This document shows positions 1 to 10,316 of a stretch of DNA of 64,000 bases, in pieces. The first letter of the stretch is position 1; each line of letters starts with the position of its first letter. The notes under the pieces were generated by a model that was given only the letters and a program-made list of their open reading frames with translations, had not been told where the DNA came from and ran no database searches. Both the position numbers and the translations under genes were made by a program. Origin of the DNA: Solea solea (Eukaryota > Chordata > Actinopteri > Pleuronectiformes > Soleidae). Location: positions 19,342,886 through 19,406,885 of the forward strand of contig NC_081138.1 in the NCBI RefSeq assembly GCF_958295425.1, written 5' to 3'.

Positions 1-388
1 TTTCTCCGCTCTGGGCAGAGTGGGAGGAAGACAGGTGCTCTCGCTGAACAGACAGGGCTGTGTCTACCACGGTGTCGTCCTGCACGAGATCAACCACGCT
101 CTGGGCTTCCAGCATGAGCAGACCAGGAGCGACCGTGACAACTATGTCAAGATCAACTGGGAGTACATTAACCCACAGAATGCCTACAACTTCTACAAGC
201 AGGACACCAACAACCTGAACACTCCCTACGACTACTCCTCCATCATGCACTATGGAAGAACAGCCTTCACTGTCCAGTACGGGAGAGATACAATCACTCC
301 CATCCCCAACCCCAATGTCCAGATCGGCCAGAGGCGGGGCATGTCCCGCTGGGACATCATCAGGATCAACGCCCTCTATGGCTGCTAA
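1..388 (+). CDS. hce: Hatching enzyme (astacin metalloprotease), copy 1, 3' part only
   Basis: The window opens inside the gene. Base 1 is the last base of the Cys131 codon, and reading continues in frame to a TAA at 386-388. The visible part covers residues 132-259 of the 259-residue protein and includes the complete zinc site (HExxHxxGFxHE), the Met-turn SIMHY and the C-terminal Cys. By eye it is identical in protein and DNA to the matching part of copy 2. The 5' half, signal peptide and promoter lie outside the window, so whether the gene is intact cannot be judged. AATAAA follows 49 bp after the stop. Confidence 0.93.
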   Translation, partial: FSALGRVGGRQVLSLNRQGCVYHGVVLHEINHALGFQHEQTRSDRDNYVKINWEYINPQNAYNFYKQDTNNLNTPYDYSSIMHYGRTAFTVQYGRDTITPIPNPNVQIGQRRGMSRWDIIRINALYGC

Positions 389-2170
389 TAATGCTAATGT
401 TGAATGTCCTGTTTGTGTTCTTTTTATCCTGTCATTAATAAAAGCAACTATAATCTATGATAAACAATGGTCAAGTTTACTACAGAATATATGACCCCAA
501 CAAATGTCAAAAATAAAGGTAAAACAACATGACTGCTGTTGTGTCAATTTACATGACTGTGTTTGAGATTATTAAAATACTTTAATTTATACATTAAGTC
601 ATCTTCACCTAAATACAATCACTGAGCATAGCAAGGATGGCCAAATAATTAACTTCACTACTCAAAAATCCATGTTGTAATTATGTCACCTTTTCTTTTT
701 CAGTTATCAAAAGATTAGGAAAAAATGTTGCCTACACCTTACTGACTGTGATGCTATTACACAAGTTACATATATCATGCACCAGTTCATCAATTAATTA
801 ACTCTACCACTTATCCTTTTTGCATTGTGGGGGCATGGAGCCAATTTTAAGTTCATATATTTAAAAACCAAAATATGAAGAAATATTTCATTTCTTTCTA
901 ATATTATTTTATTTATTATTTATTTATTACTAATAGGTGAAAATAACACACAAGAAAGGTGTTTGTCTTTAAAGAGGCAACAGAAAACCTCCGTTCCCCT
1001 AATGATTAGTGCTTCATAGAGTTTAAAAAGCTAATACTGTACAGTCCTGTGGCCCTGTGTTGTTGTGTGTCATAGCAAACATACTGATGTACAAAAACAC
1101 AATGGTTACCAGGTAAATAATATCCCCTATATTGTTTTGGATATAAAATATCAGAGTTACTTTGTGTCATGAATCAAGTCATCAGTTTTTTTCATAAAGC
1201 CCATCAATCCCAGTGGTCAGCAGAGTAACATCATGACAACAAGGCTCATAGGGGATCAATATAAACATGGATGGTGTCATTTTTCTGTCACCATTACACA
1301 TGTGCCAAAGAGCTGACCCAAAGCATAGGCCAACTAAGTGTTGGGCCACTGTGACCACAAAGGGTCACCCAAGAGTGTTTGATGTGTCTCACAATAGAGT
1401 TTTTTGTAAAATAAATAATATATCATGAAAATGTTATACAAAGATGTCAACAGCCATACTGATGTCTTTGGATTTATGTTTTTTGTATAATGGTTTAACT
1501 GAATTTTGGTTGAATATTATATTGAATATTTAACTGGGAATTAATGCAAAACCACAGTCTCTATGTAAATGTGTATGTAACGGTTAAAATTGAAGCTAGG
1601 TTGAGAAGTGTTATATTGAATAAAGACGCCTGAGGCTAAAAAAGCAGTTAATCTCTCTTGAGCAATTTTTAGATGGTCCAGAACGATAGCTAAAATGTTT
1701 CACATCTGCTGTTAAGCCACACAGAAAGCATCTTTACACATGTTTCAGTTTTGGATGATGACATAAAAATGATACAGGTGTAACATCAGTCAGATTTAAG
1801 TTGGACTAAATAACACATTTGGTATAAACTGATTGTGTTTGTGACAATAAATCCCAGTGAGACATAGCACCAGTTTCATGGTTCTTTTGTGTCACAGAGC
1901 TGAGCCTCTAATATTTTCAAACATGAAAACAGTAAAAATCAGTCCCATATGTTGGCTAGCATCTCCCAATCACATAACTGGTTGAAGACCATGTAAAGAA
2001 GAACAATTTAGCCTTGGTAAGCTCGTGTTCATCCACTTACTGACCAATTATAACAAAAAATGTTGGATCAGTAGGTTTGTCTGTAGAGTCCTCCCTCCAA
2101 AGGTTTATTTAGTCCTAAGAATTTGAACACCAGCCCATAATCCTCCTGTAGACACACCTATAGTGGAGAG
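389..2170. other. Array spacer 1
   Basis: AT-rich intergenic spacer between copy 1 and the TATA box of copy 2. It holds the copy 1 poly(A) signal and otherwise no gene I recognise. The first 957 bp match spacer 2 exactly by eye. After about 1345 the two differ by roughly a dozen substitutions and small indels. A minus-strand frame of 69 codons that is open in spacers 2-4 is broken here by one extra G near 1343-1345. Confidence 0.8.
437..442 (+). terminator. Poly(A) signal, copy 1
   Basis: AATAAA 49 bases after the copy 1 stop codon, at the same place as in every other copy; probably sets the mRNA 3' end. Confidence 0.7.
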
Positions 2171-2177
2171 TATAAAG
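2171..2177 (+). promoter_or_regulatory. TATA box of copy 2
   Basis: TATAAAG 88 bp upstream of the ATG at 2259, which predicts a transcription start near 2200 and a 5' UTR of about 55-60 bases. The same box at the same distance occurs in copies 3-5. The flanking sequence (a CACACCT motif at 2153-2159 and a conserved stretch from about 2090) is almost unchanged between copies, consistent with a shared hatching-gland promoter. The tissue is inferred. Confidence 0.75.
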
Positions 2178-2258
2178 ACCCTGGGCAGCACTGAGTCAAA
2201 CATAGATCATCAGGAGTCTCTCCACAGAAGCTCCACAGCCTCCAGACCAACCCTGAAG

Positions 2259-3038
2259 ATGACTCCCACTGTCAGCCTGCTGTTGCTGCTCCTGCTCGGC
2301 CTGTCTGCGGCTCATCCTCTCCAGGATGAAGGAAATGAAGATGAAGACGACGTTGACATCACCACCAGGATTCTAACCTCCAACAACGCCACAGATGAGA
2401 TCCTGCTGGAAGGAGACCTGCTCGCTCCAAAAACCAGAAACGCCATGAAGTGCTGGTATCAGAGCTGCCAGTGGAAGAAAGGAAACAATGGTCTGGTGAC
2501 AATCCCATTCACTGTGAGCAGTCAGTTCACCAGCTGGGAAAAGCAGAAGATCGACTCTGCCCTGAAGGTCTACCACAGCAGTACCTGCATCCGCTTTGTC
2601 CCCCGTCAGAACCAGTATGACTACATCAGCATCGAGAACAGAGCTGGATGTTTCTCCGCTCTGGGCAGAGTGGGAGGAAGACAGGTGCTCTCGCTGAACA
2701 GACAGGGCTGTGTCTACCACGGTGTCGTCCTGCACGAGATCAACCACGCTCTGGGCTTCCAGCATGAGCAGACCAGGAGCGACCGTGACAACTATGTCAA
2801 GATCAACTGGGAGTACATTAACCCACAGAATGCCTACAACTTCTACAAGCAGGACACCAACAACCTGAACACTCCCTACGACTACTCCTCCATCATGCAC
2901 TATGGAAGAACAGCCTTCACTGTCCAGTACGGGAGAGATACAATCACTCCCATCCCCAACCCCAATGTCCAGATCGGCCAGAGGCGGGGCATGTCCCGCT
3001 GGGACATCATCAGGATCAACGCCCTCTATGGCTGCTAA
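2259..3038 (+). CDS. hce: Hatching enzyme, high choriolytic enzyme type, copy 2
   Basis: Secreted zinc endopeptidase of the astacin family that swells or digests the egg envelope at hatching. The 259 residues begin with a Leu-rich signal peptide (about 1-18). An acidic propeptide follows, with the aspartate switch Asp53 (EGDLL) and a sequon at Asn43, and the predicted activation cleavage is after Arg60. The mature 199-residue protease has the zinc motif His159-Glu160-x2-His163-x2-Gly-Phe-x-His169-Glu170 and Met-turn SIMHY at 211-215. Six cysteines (65, 70, 110, 131, 151, 259) include the extra N-terminal CW-x3-C pair typical of fish six-cysteine astacins. There are no introns, as expected for euteleost HCE genes, whereas LCE genes keep introns. 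The reading frame stays open upstream of 2259 only through 5' UTR; this ATG is the first in frame, is preceded by AAG, and leads straight into the signal peptide. Assignment to the family is firm, the HCE subtype less so. Confidence 0.93.
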   Translation: MTPTVSLLLLLLLGLSAAHPLQDEGNEDEDDVDITTRILTSNNATDEILLEGDLLAPKTRNAMKCWYQSCQWKKGNNGLVTIPFTVSSQFTSWEKQKIDSALKVYHSSTCIRFVPRQNQYDYISIENRAGCFSALGRVGGRQVLSLNRQGCVYHGVVLHEINHALGFQHEQTRSDRDNYVKINWEYINPQNAYNFYKQDTNNLNTPYDYSSIMHYGRTAFTVQYGRDTITPIPNPNVQIGQRRGMSRWDIIRINALYGC

Positions 3039-4820
3039 TAATGCTAATGTTGAATGTCCTGTTTGTGTTCTTTTTATCCTGTCATTAATAAAAGCAACTA
3101 TAATCTATGATAAACAATGGTCAAGTTTACTACAGAATATATGACCCCAACAAATGTCAAAAATAAAGGTAAAACAACATGACTGCTGTTGTGTCAATTT
3201 ACATGACTGTGTTTGAGATTATTAAAATACTTTAATTTATACATTAAGTCATCTTCACCTAAATACAATCACTGAGCATAGCAAGGATGGCCAAATAATT
3301 AACTTCACTACTCAAAAATCCATGTTGTAATTATGTCACCTTTTCTTTTTCAGTTATCAAAAGATTAGGAAAAAATGTTGCCTACACCTTACTGACTGTG
3401 ATGCTATTACACAAGTTACATATATCATGCACCAGTTCATCAATTAATTAACTCTACCACTTATCCTTTTTGCATTGTGGGGGCATGGAGCCAATTTTAA
3501 GTTCATATATTTAAAAACCAAAATATGAAGAAATATTTCATTTCTTTCTAATATTATTTTATTTATTATTTATTTATTACTAATAGGTGAAAATAACACA
3601 CAAGAAAGGTGTTTGTCTTTAAAGAGGCAACAGAAAACCTCCGTTCCCCTAATGATTAGTGCTTCATAGAGTTTAAAAAGCTAATACTGTACAGTCCTGT
3701 GGCCCTGTGTTGTTGTGTGTCATAGCAAACATACTGATGTACAAAAACACAATGGTTACCAGGTAAATAATATCCCCTATATTGTTTTGGATATAAAATA
3801 TCAGAGTTACTTTGTGTCATGAATCAAGTCATCAGTTTTTTTCATAAAGCCCATCAATCCCAGTGGTCAGCAGAGTAACATCATGACAACAAGGCTCATA
3901 GGGGATCAATATAAACATGGATGGTGTCATTTTTCTGTCACCATTACACATGTGCCAAAGAGCTGACCCAAAGCATAGGCCAACTAAGTGTTGGCCACTG
4001 TGACCACAAAGGGTCACCCAAGAGTGTTTAATGTGTCTCACAATAGAGTTTTTTGTAAAATAAATAATTTATCATGAAAATGTTATACAAAGATATCAAC
4101 AGCCATACTGATGTCTTTGGATTTATGTTTTTTGTATAATGGTTTAACTGAATTTTGGTTGAATATTATATTGAATATTTAACTGGGAATTAATGCAAAA
4201 CCACAGTCTCTATGTAAATGTGTATGTAACGGTTAAAATTGAAGCTAGGTTGAGAACTGTTATAATGAATAAAGACGCCTGAGGCTAAAAAAGCAGTTAA
4301 TCTCTCTTGAGCAATTTTTAGATGGTCCAGAACGATAGCTAAAATGTTTCACATCTGCTGTTAAGCCACACAGAAAGCATCTTTACACATGTTTCAGTTT
4401 TGGATGATGACATAAAAATGATACAGGTGTAACATCAGTCAGATTTAAGTTGGACTAAATAACACATTTGGTATAAACTGATTGTGTTTGTGACAATAAA
4501 TCCCAGTGAGACATAGCACCAGTTTGATGGTTCTTTTGTGTCACAGAGCTGAGCCTCTAATATTTTCAAATCATGAAAACAGTAAAAATCAGTCCCATAT
4601 GTTGGCTAGCATCTCCCAATCACATAACTGGTTGAAGACCATGTAAAGAAGAACAATTTAGCCTTGGTAAGCTCGTGTTCATCCACTTACTGACCAACGA
4701 TAACAAAACATGTTGGATCAGTAGGTTTGTCTGTAGAGTCCTCCCTCCAAAGGTTTATTTAGTCCTAAGGATTTGAACACCAGCCCATAATCCTCCTGTA
4801 GACACACCTGTAGAGAAGAG
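3039..4820. other. Array spacer 2
   Basis: Spacer between copies 2 and 3, of the short type like spacer 1. It contains the copy 2 poly(A) signal and an open minus-strand frame of 69 codons (3832-4041) that recurs in spacers 3 and 4. I do not consider this a supported gene. Confidence 0.75.
3087..3092 (+). terminator. Poly(A) signal, copy 2
   Basis: AATAAA 49 bases after the stop, in a segment identical to the other copies. Confidence 0.7.
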
Positions 4821-4827
4821 TATAAAG
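4821..4827 (+). promoter_or_regulatory. TATA box of copy 3
   Basis: TATAAAG 88 bp upstream of the ATG at 4909. The bases around it differ from the other copies (TGTAGAGAAGAG instead of TATAGTGGAGAG before the box, and ACTCTGGACAG after it), so copy 3 has the most divergent core promoter of the array. Confidence 0.75.
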
Positions 4828-4908
4828 ACTCTGGACAGCACTGAGTCAAACATAGATCATCAGGAGTCTCTCCACAGAAGCTCCACAGCCTCCAGACCAA
4901 CCCTGAAG

Positions 4909-5688
4909 ATGACTCCCACTGTCAGCCTGCTGTTGCTGCTCCTGCTCGGCCTCTCTAAGGCTCATCCTCTCCAGGATGAAGGAAATGAAGATGAAGACGA
5001 CGTTGACATCACCACCAGGATTCTGACCTCCAACAACGCCACAGATGAGATCCTGCTGGAAGGAGACCTGCTCGCTCCCAAAACCAGAAACGCCATGAAG
5101 TGCTGGTATCAGAGCTGCCAGTGGAAGAAAGGAAACAATGGTCTGGTGACAATCCCATTCACTGTGAGCAGTCAGTTCACCAGCTGGGAAAAGCAGAAGA
5201 TCGACTCTGCCCTGAAGGTCTACCACAGCAGTACCTGCATCCGCTTTGTCCCCCGTCAGAACGAGTATGACTACATCAGCATCGAGAACAGAGCTGGATG
5301 TTTCTCCGCTCTGGGCAGAGTGGGAGGAAGACAGGTGCTCTCTCTGAACCGACAGGGCTGCGTCTACCACGGTGTCGTCCTGCACGAGATCAACCACGCT
5401 CTGGGCTTCCAGCATGAGCAGACCAGGAGCGACCGTGACAACTATGTCAAGATCAACTGGGAGTACATTAACCCACAGAATGCCTACAACTTCTACAAGC
5501 AGGACACCAACAACCTGAAAACTCCCTACGACTACTCCTCCATCATGCACTATGGAAGAACAGCCTTCACTGTCCAGTACGGGAGAGATACAATCACTCC
5601 CATCCCCAACCCCAATGTCCAGATTGGCCAGAGGCGGGGCATGTCCCGCTGGGACATCATCAGGATCAACGCACTCTATGGCTGCTAA
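4909..5688 (+). CDS. hce: Hatching enzyme, high choriolytic enzyme type, copy 3 (variant protein)
   Basis: Intact, intronless, 259 residues, with the same signal, propeptide, aspartate switch, zinc site, Met-turn and six cysteines as copy 2. It is the most distinct copy. Residue 17 is Lys instead of Ala, at the end of the signal peptide; the small residues at 16 and 18 still suit signal peptidase. Residue 119 is Glu instead of Gln, and residue 204 is Lys instead of Asn shortly before the Met-turn. The last two lie in the mature enzyme and alter surface charge, so they could affect egg-envelope substrate preference; this is inference. At silent sites it shares CGA for Arg148 and TGC for Cys151 with copy 5 but not with copies 1, 2 and 4. 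Confidence 0.93.
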   Translation: MTPTVSLLLLLLLGLSKAHPLQDEGNEDEDDVDITTRILTSNNATDEILLEGDLLAPKTRNAMKCWYQSCQWKKGNNGLVTIPFTVSSQFTSWEKQKIDSALKVYHSSTCIRFVPRQNEYDYISIENRAGCFSALGRVGGRQVLSLNRQGCVYHGVVLHEINHALGFQHEQTRSDRDNYVKINWEYINPQNAYNFYKQDTNNLKTPYDYSSIMHYGRTAFTVQYGRDTITPIPNPNVQIGQRRGMSRWDIIRINALYGC

Positions 5689-7523
5689 CAATGCTAATGT
5701 TGAATGTCCTGTTTGTGTTCTTTTTATCCTGTCATTAATAAAAGCAACTATAATCTATGATAAACAATGGTCAAGTTTACTGCAGAATATATGACCCCAA
5801 CAAATGTCAAAAATAAAGGTAAAACAACATGACTGCTGTTGCGTAATTTTTACGTGACTGTGTTTGAGATTAGAAAATACTATCATATATACATCAAGTC
5901 ATCTTCACCTAAATACAATCACTGAGCAAAGGAAGGATGGCCAAATAATTGTTAAACATTTGTAAAGAATAATAATAATAAATTGGGTAGGAAGCTTCAC
6001 TTCTTAAAAATCCATGTTGTAATTATGTCACCTTTTCTTTTTCTCTTTAACTTTTCAGTTTTTAAAAGATTAGGAAAAAATGTTGCCTACAATTTACTGA
6101 CTGTGATGCTATTACTCAAGTTAAATATATCATGCACCAGTTCATCAATTAATTAACTCTACCACTTTTCCTTTTTGCGTTGTGGGGGCATGGAGCCAAT
6201 TTTAAGTTCATATATTTAAATACCAAAATATGAAGAAATATTTAATTTCTTTCTAATATTATTTTATTTATTATTTATTTATTACTAATAGGTGAAAATA
6301 ACACACAAGAAAGGTGTTTGTCTTTAAAGAGGCAACAGAAAACCTCCGTTCCCCTAATGATTAGTGCTTCATAGAGTTTAAAAAGCTAATACTGTACAGT
6401 CCTGTGGCCCTGTGTTGTTGTGTGTCATAGCAAACATACTGATGTACAAAAACACAATGGTTACCAGGTAAATAATATCCCCTATATTGTTTTGGATATA
6501 AAATATCAGAGTTACTTTGTGTCATGAATCAAGTCATCAGTTTTTTTCATAAAGCCCATCAATCCCAGTGGTCAGCAGAGTAACATCATGACAACAAGGC
6601 TCATAGGGGATCAATATAAACATGGATGGTGTCATTTTTCTGTCACCATTACACATGTGCCAAAGAGCTGACCCAAAGCATAGGCCAACTAAGTGTTGGC
6701 CACTGTGACCACAAAGGGTCACCCAAGAGTGTTTAATGTGTCTCACAATAGAGTTTTTTGTAAAATAAATAATTTATCATGAAAATGTTATACAAAGATG
6801 TGAACAGCCATACTGATGTCTTTGGATTTATGTTTTTTGTATAATGGGTTAACTGAATTTTGGTTGAATATTATATTGAATATTTAACTGGGAATTAATG
6901 CAAAACCACAGTCTCTATGTAAATGTGTATGTAACGGTTAAAATTGAAGCTAGGTTGAGAAGTGTAACAATGAATAAAGACGCCTGAGGCTAAAAAAGCA
7001 GTTAATCTCTCTTGAGCAATTTTTAGATGGTCCAGAACGATAGCTAAAATGTTTTACATTTGCTGTTAAGCCACACAGAAAGAATCTTTACACATGTTTC
7101 AGTTTTCGATGATGACATAAAAATGATACAGGTGTAACATCAGTCAGATTTAAGTTGGACTAAATAACAAATTTGGTATAAACTGATTGTGTTTGTGACA
7201 ATAAATCCCAGTGAGACATAGCACCAGTTTATGTTTCTTTTGTGTCACAGAGCTGAGCCTCTAATATTTTCAAACATGAAAACAGTAAAAATCTGTCCCA
7301 TATGTTGGCTAGCATCTCCCAATCACATAACTGGTTGAAGACCATGTAAAGAAGAACAATTTAGCCTTGGTAAGCTCGTGATCATCCACTTACTGACCAA
7401 CGATAACAAAACATGTTGGATCAGTAGGTTTGTCTGTAGAGTCCTCCCTCCAAAGGTTTATTTAGTCCTAAGAATTTGAACACCAGCCCATAATCCTCCT
7501 GTAGACACACCTATAGTGGAGAG
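5689..7523. other. Array spacer 3
   Basis: Spacer between copies 3 and 4, of the long type: an extra stretch of about 53 bp near 5950-6000 (with an AAT-rich run) is absent from spacers 1-2. Holds the copy 3 poly(A) signal. No supported gene. Confidence 0.75.
5737..5742 (+). terminator. Poly(A) signal, copy 3
   Basis: AATAAA 49 bases after the copy 3 stop. Confidence 0.7.
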
Positions 7524-7530
7524 TATAAAG
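7524..7530 (+). promoter_or_regulatory. TATA box of copy 4
   Basis: TATAAAG 88 bp before the ATG at 7612, in a core promoter that matches copy 2. Confidence 0.75.
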
Positions 7531-7611
7531 ACCCTGGGCAGCACTGAGTCAAACATAGATCATCAGGAGTCTCTCCACAGAAGCTCCACAGCCTCCAGAC
7601 CAACCCTGAAG

Positions 7612-8391
7612 ATGACTCCCACTGTCAGCCTGCTGTTGCTGCTCCTGCTCGGCCTGTCTGCGGCTCATCCTCTCCAGGATGAAGGAAATGAAGATGAAGA
7701 CGACGTTGACATCACCACCAGGATTCTAACCTCCAACAACGCCACAGATGAGATCCTGCTGGAAGGAGACCTGCTCGCTCCAAAAACCAGAAACGCCATG
7801 AAGTGCTGGTATCAGAGCTGCCAGTGGAAGAAAGGAAACAATGGTCTGGTGACAATCCCATTCACTGTGAGCAGTCAGTTCACCAGCTGGGAAAAGCAGA
7901 AGATTGACTCTGCCCTGAAGGTCTACCACAGCAGTACCTGCATCCGCTTTGTCCCCCGTCAGAACCAGTATGACTACATCAGCATCGAGAACAGAGCTGG
8001 ATGTTTCTCCGCTCTGGGCAGAGTGGGAGGAAGACAGGTGCTCTCTCTGAACAGACAGGGCTGTGTCTACCATGGTGTCGTCCTGCACGAGATCAACCAC
8101 GCTCTGGGCTTCCAGCATGAGCAGACCAGGAGCGACCGTGACAACTATGTCAAGATCAACTGGGAGTACATTAACCCACAGAATGCCTACAACTTCTACA
8201 AGCAGGACACCAACAACCTGAACACTCCCTACGACTACTCCTCCATCATGCACTATGGAAGAACAGCCTTCACTGTCCAGTACGGGAGAGATACAATCAC
8301 TCCCATCCCCAACCCCAATGTCCAGATCGGCCAGAGGCGCGGCATGTCACGCTGGGACATCACCAGGATCAACGCCCTCTATGGCTGCTAA
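7612..8391 (+). CDS. hce: Hatching enzyme, high choriolytic enzyme type, copy 4
   Basis: Intact single-exon astacin gene, 259 residues, carrying all family landmarks at the positions given for copy 2. The protein differs from copy 2 only at residue 251 (Thr instead of Ile), in the C-terminal stretch just before the conserved RIN...LY...C end. Several silent differences occur (for example in the codons around residues 99, 154 and 243-247). The activity should be unchanged as far as the visible motifs show. Followed 48 bp later by AATAAA. Confidence 0.93.
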   Translation: MTPTVSLLLLLLLGLSAAHPLQDEGNEDEDDVDITTRILTSNNATDEILLEGDLLAPKTRNAMKCWYQSCQWKKGNNGLVTIPFTVSSQFTSWEKQKIDSALKVYHSSTCIRFVPRQNQYDYISIENRAGCFSALGRVGGRQVLSLNRQGCVYHGVVLHEINHALGFQHEQTRSDRDNYVKINWEYINPQNAYNFYKQDTNNLNTPYDYSSIMHYGRTAFTVQYGRDTITPIPNPNVQIGQRRGMSRWDITRINALYGC

Positions 8392-10228
8392 TAATGCTAA
8401 TGTTGAATGTCCTGTTTGTGTTCTTTTTATCCTGTCATTAATAAAAGCAACTATAATCTATGATAAACAATGGTCAAGTTTACTGCAGAATATATGACCC
8501 CAACAAATGTCAAAAATAAAGGTAAAACAACATGACAGCTGTTGTGTCATTTTTACGTGACTGTGTTTGAGATCAGAAAATACTTTCATATATACATGAA
8601 GTCATCTTCACCTAAATACAATCACTGAGCAAAGGAAGGATGGCCAAATAATTGTTAAACATTTGTAAAGAATAATAATAATAAATTGGGTAGGAAGCTT
8701 CACTTCTTAAAAATCCATGTTGTAATTATGTCACCTTTTCTTTTTCTCTTTAACTTTTCAGTTTTCAAAAGATTAGGAAAAAATGTTGCCTACACCTTAC
8801 TGACTGTGATGCTATTACTCAAGTTACATATATCATGCACCAGTTCATCAATTAATTAACTCTACCACTTATCCATTTTGCATTGTGGGGGCATGGAGCC
8901 AATTTTAAGTTTATATATTTAAAAACCAAAATATGAAGAAATATTTAATTTCTTTCTAATATTATTTTATTTATTATTTATTTATTACTAATAGGTGAAA
9001 ATAACACACAAGAAAGATGTTTGTCTTTAAAGAGGCAACAGAAAACCTCCGTTCCCCTAATGATTAGTGCTTCATAGAGTTTAAAAAGCTAATACTGTAC
9101 AGTCCTGTGGCCCTGTGTTGTTGTGTGTCATAGCAAACATACTGATGTACAAAAACACAATGGTTACCAGGTAAATAATATCCCCTATATTGTTGTGGAT
9201 ATAAAATATCAGAGTTACTTTGTGTCATGAATCAAGTCATCAGTTTTTTTCATAAAGCCCATCAATCCCAGTGGTCAGCAGAGTAACATCATGACAACAA
9301 GGCTCATAGGGGATCAATATAAACATGGATGGTGTCATTTTTCTGTCACCATTACACATGTGCCAAAGAGCTGACCCAAAGCATAGGCCAACTAATTGTT
9401 GGCCACTGTGACCACAAAGGGTCACCCAAGAGTGTTTGATGTGTCTCACAATAGAGTTTTTTGTAAAATAAATAATTTATCATGAAAATGTTATACAAAG
9501 ATGTCAACAGCCATACTGATGTCTTTGGATTTATGTTTTTTGTATAATGGTTTAACTGAATTTTGGTTGAATATTATATTGAATATTTAACTGGGAATTA
9601 ATGCAAAACCACAGTCTCTATGTAAATGTGTATGTAACGGTTAAAATTGAAGCTAGGTTGAGAAGTGTAATAATGAATAAAGATGCCTGAGGCTAAAAAA
9701 GCAGTTAATCTCTCTTGAGCAATTTTTAGATGGTCCAGAACGATAGCTAAAATGTTTCACATCTGCTGTTAAGCCACACAGAAAGAATCTTTACACATGT
9801 TTCAGTTTTCGATGATGACATAAAAATGATACAGGTGTAACATCAGTCAGATTTAAGTTGGACTAAATAACAAATTTGGTATAAACTGATTGTGTTTGTG
9901 ACAATAAATCCCAGTGAGACATAGCACCAGTTTCATGGTTCTTTTGTGTCACAGAGCTGAGCCTCCAATATTTTCAAAACATGAAAACAGTAAAAATCAG
10001 TCCCATATGTTGGCTAGCATCTCCCAATCACATAACTGGTTGAAGACCATGTAAAGAAGAACAATTTAGCCTTGGTAAGCTCGTGTTCATCCACTTACTG
10101 ACCAACGATAACAAAACATGTTGGATCAGTAGGTTTGTCTGTAGAGTCCTCCCTCCAAAGGTTTATTTAGTCCCAAGAATTTGAACACCAGCCCATAATC
10201 CTCCTGTAGACACACCTATAGTGGAGAG
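8392..10228. other. Array spacer 4
   Basis: Long-type spacer between copies 4 and 5. It carries the same extra block of about 53 bp as spacer 3 and the copy 4 poly(A) signal. The 69-codon minus-strand frame is again open (9240-9449). Nothing else recognised. Confidence 0.75.
8440..8445 (+). terminator. Poly(A) signal, copy 4
   Basis: AATAAA just after the copy 4 stop, as in the other units. Confidence 0.7.
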
Positions 10229-10235
10229 TATAAAG
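10229..10235 (+). promoter_or_regulatory. TATA box of copy 5
   Basis: TATAAAG 88 bp upstream of the ATG at 10317, in the standard core promoter of the array. Confidence 0.75.
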
Positions 10236-10316
10236 ACCCTGGGCAGCACTGAGTCAAACATAGATCATCAGGTGTCTCTCCACAGAAGCTCCACAGCCTC
10301 CAGACCAACCCTGAAG

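Noticed and set aside
252..494. 80-codon frames overlapping the 3' ends of the copies
   Set aside because: They lie in another frame over the astacin C-terminus and run into the 3' UTR; repeated only because the units are.
2163..2258. Upstream extension of the hatching enzyme frame by 32 codons
   Set aside because: It starts at GTG, not ATG, overlaps the TATA box and the expected 5' UTR, and would bury the signal peptide. The frame is open only by chance.
4846..5691. Long minus-strand open frames (175-281 codons) opposite the hatching enzyme genes
   Set aside because: They mirror the sense codons of every copy, end with them, and give Val/Leu/Asp-rich products with no family. The sense strand has full astacin motifs; the antisense frames are a by-product of its codon use.
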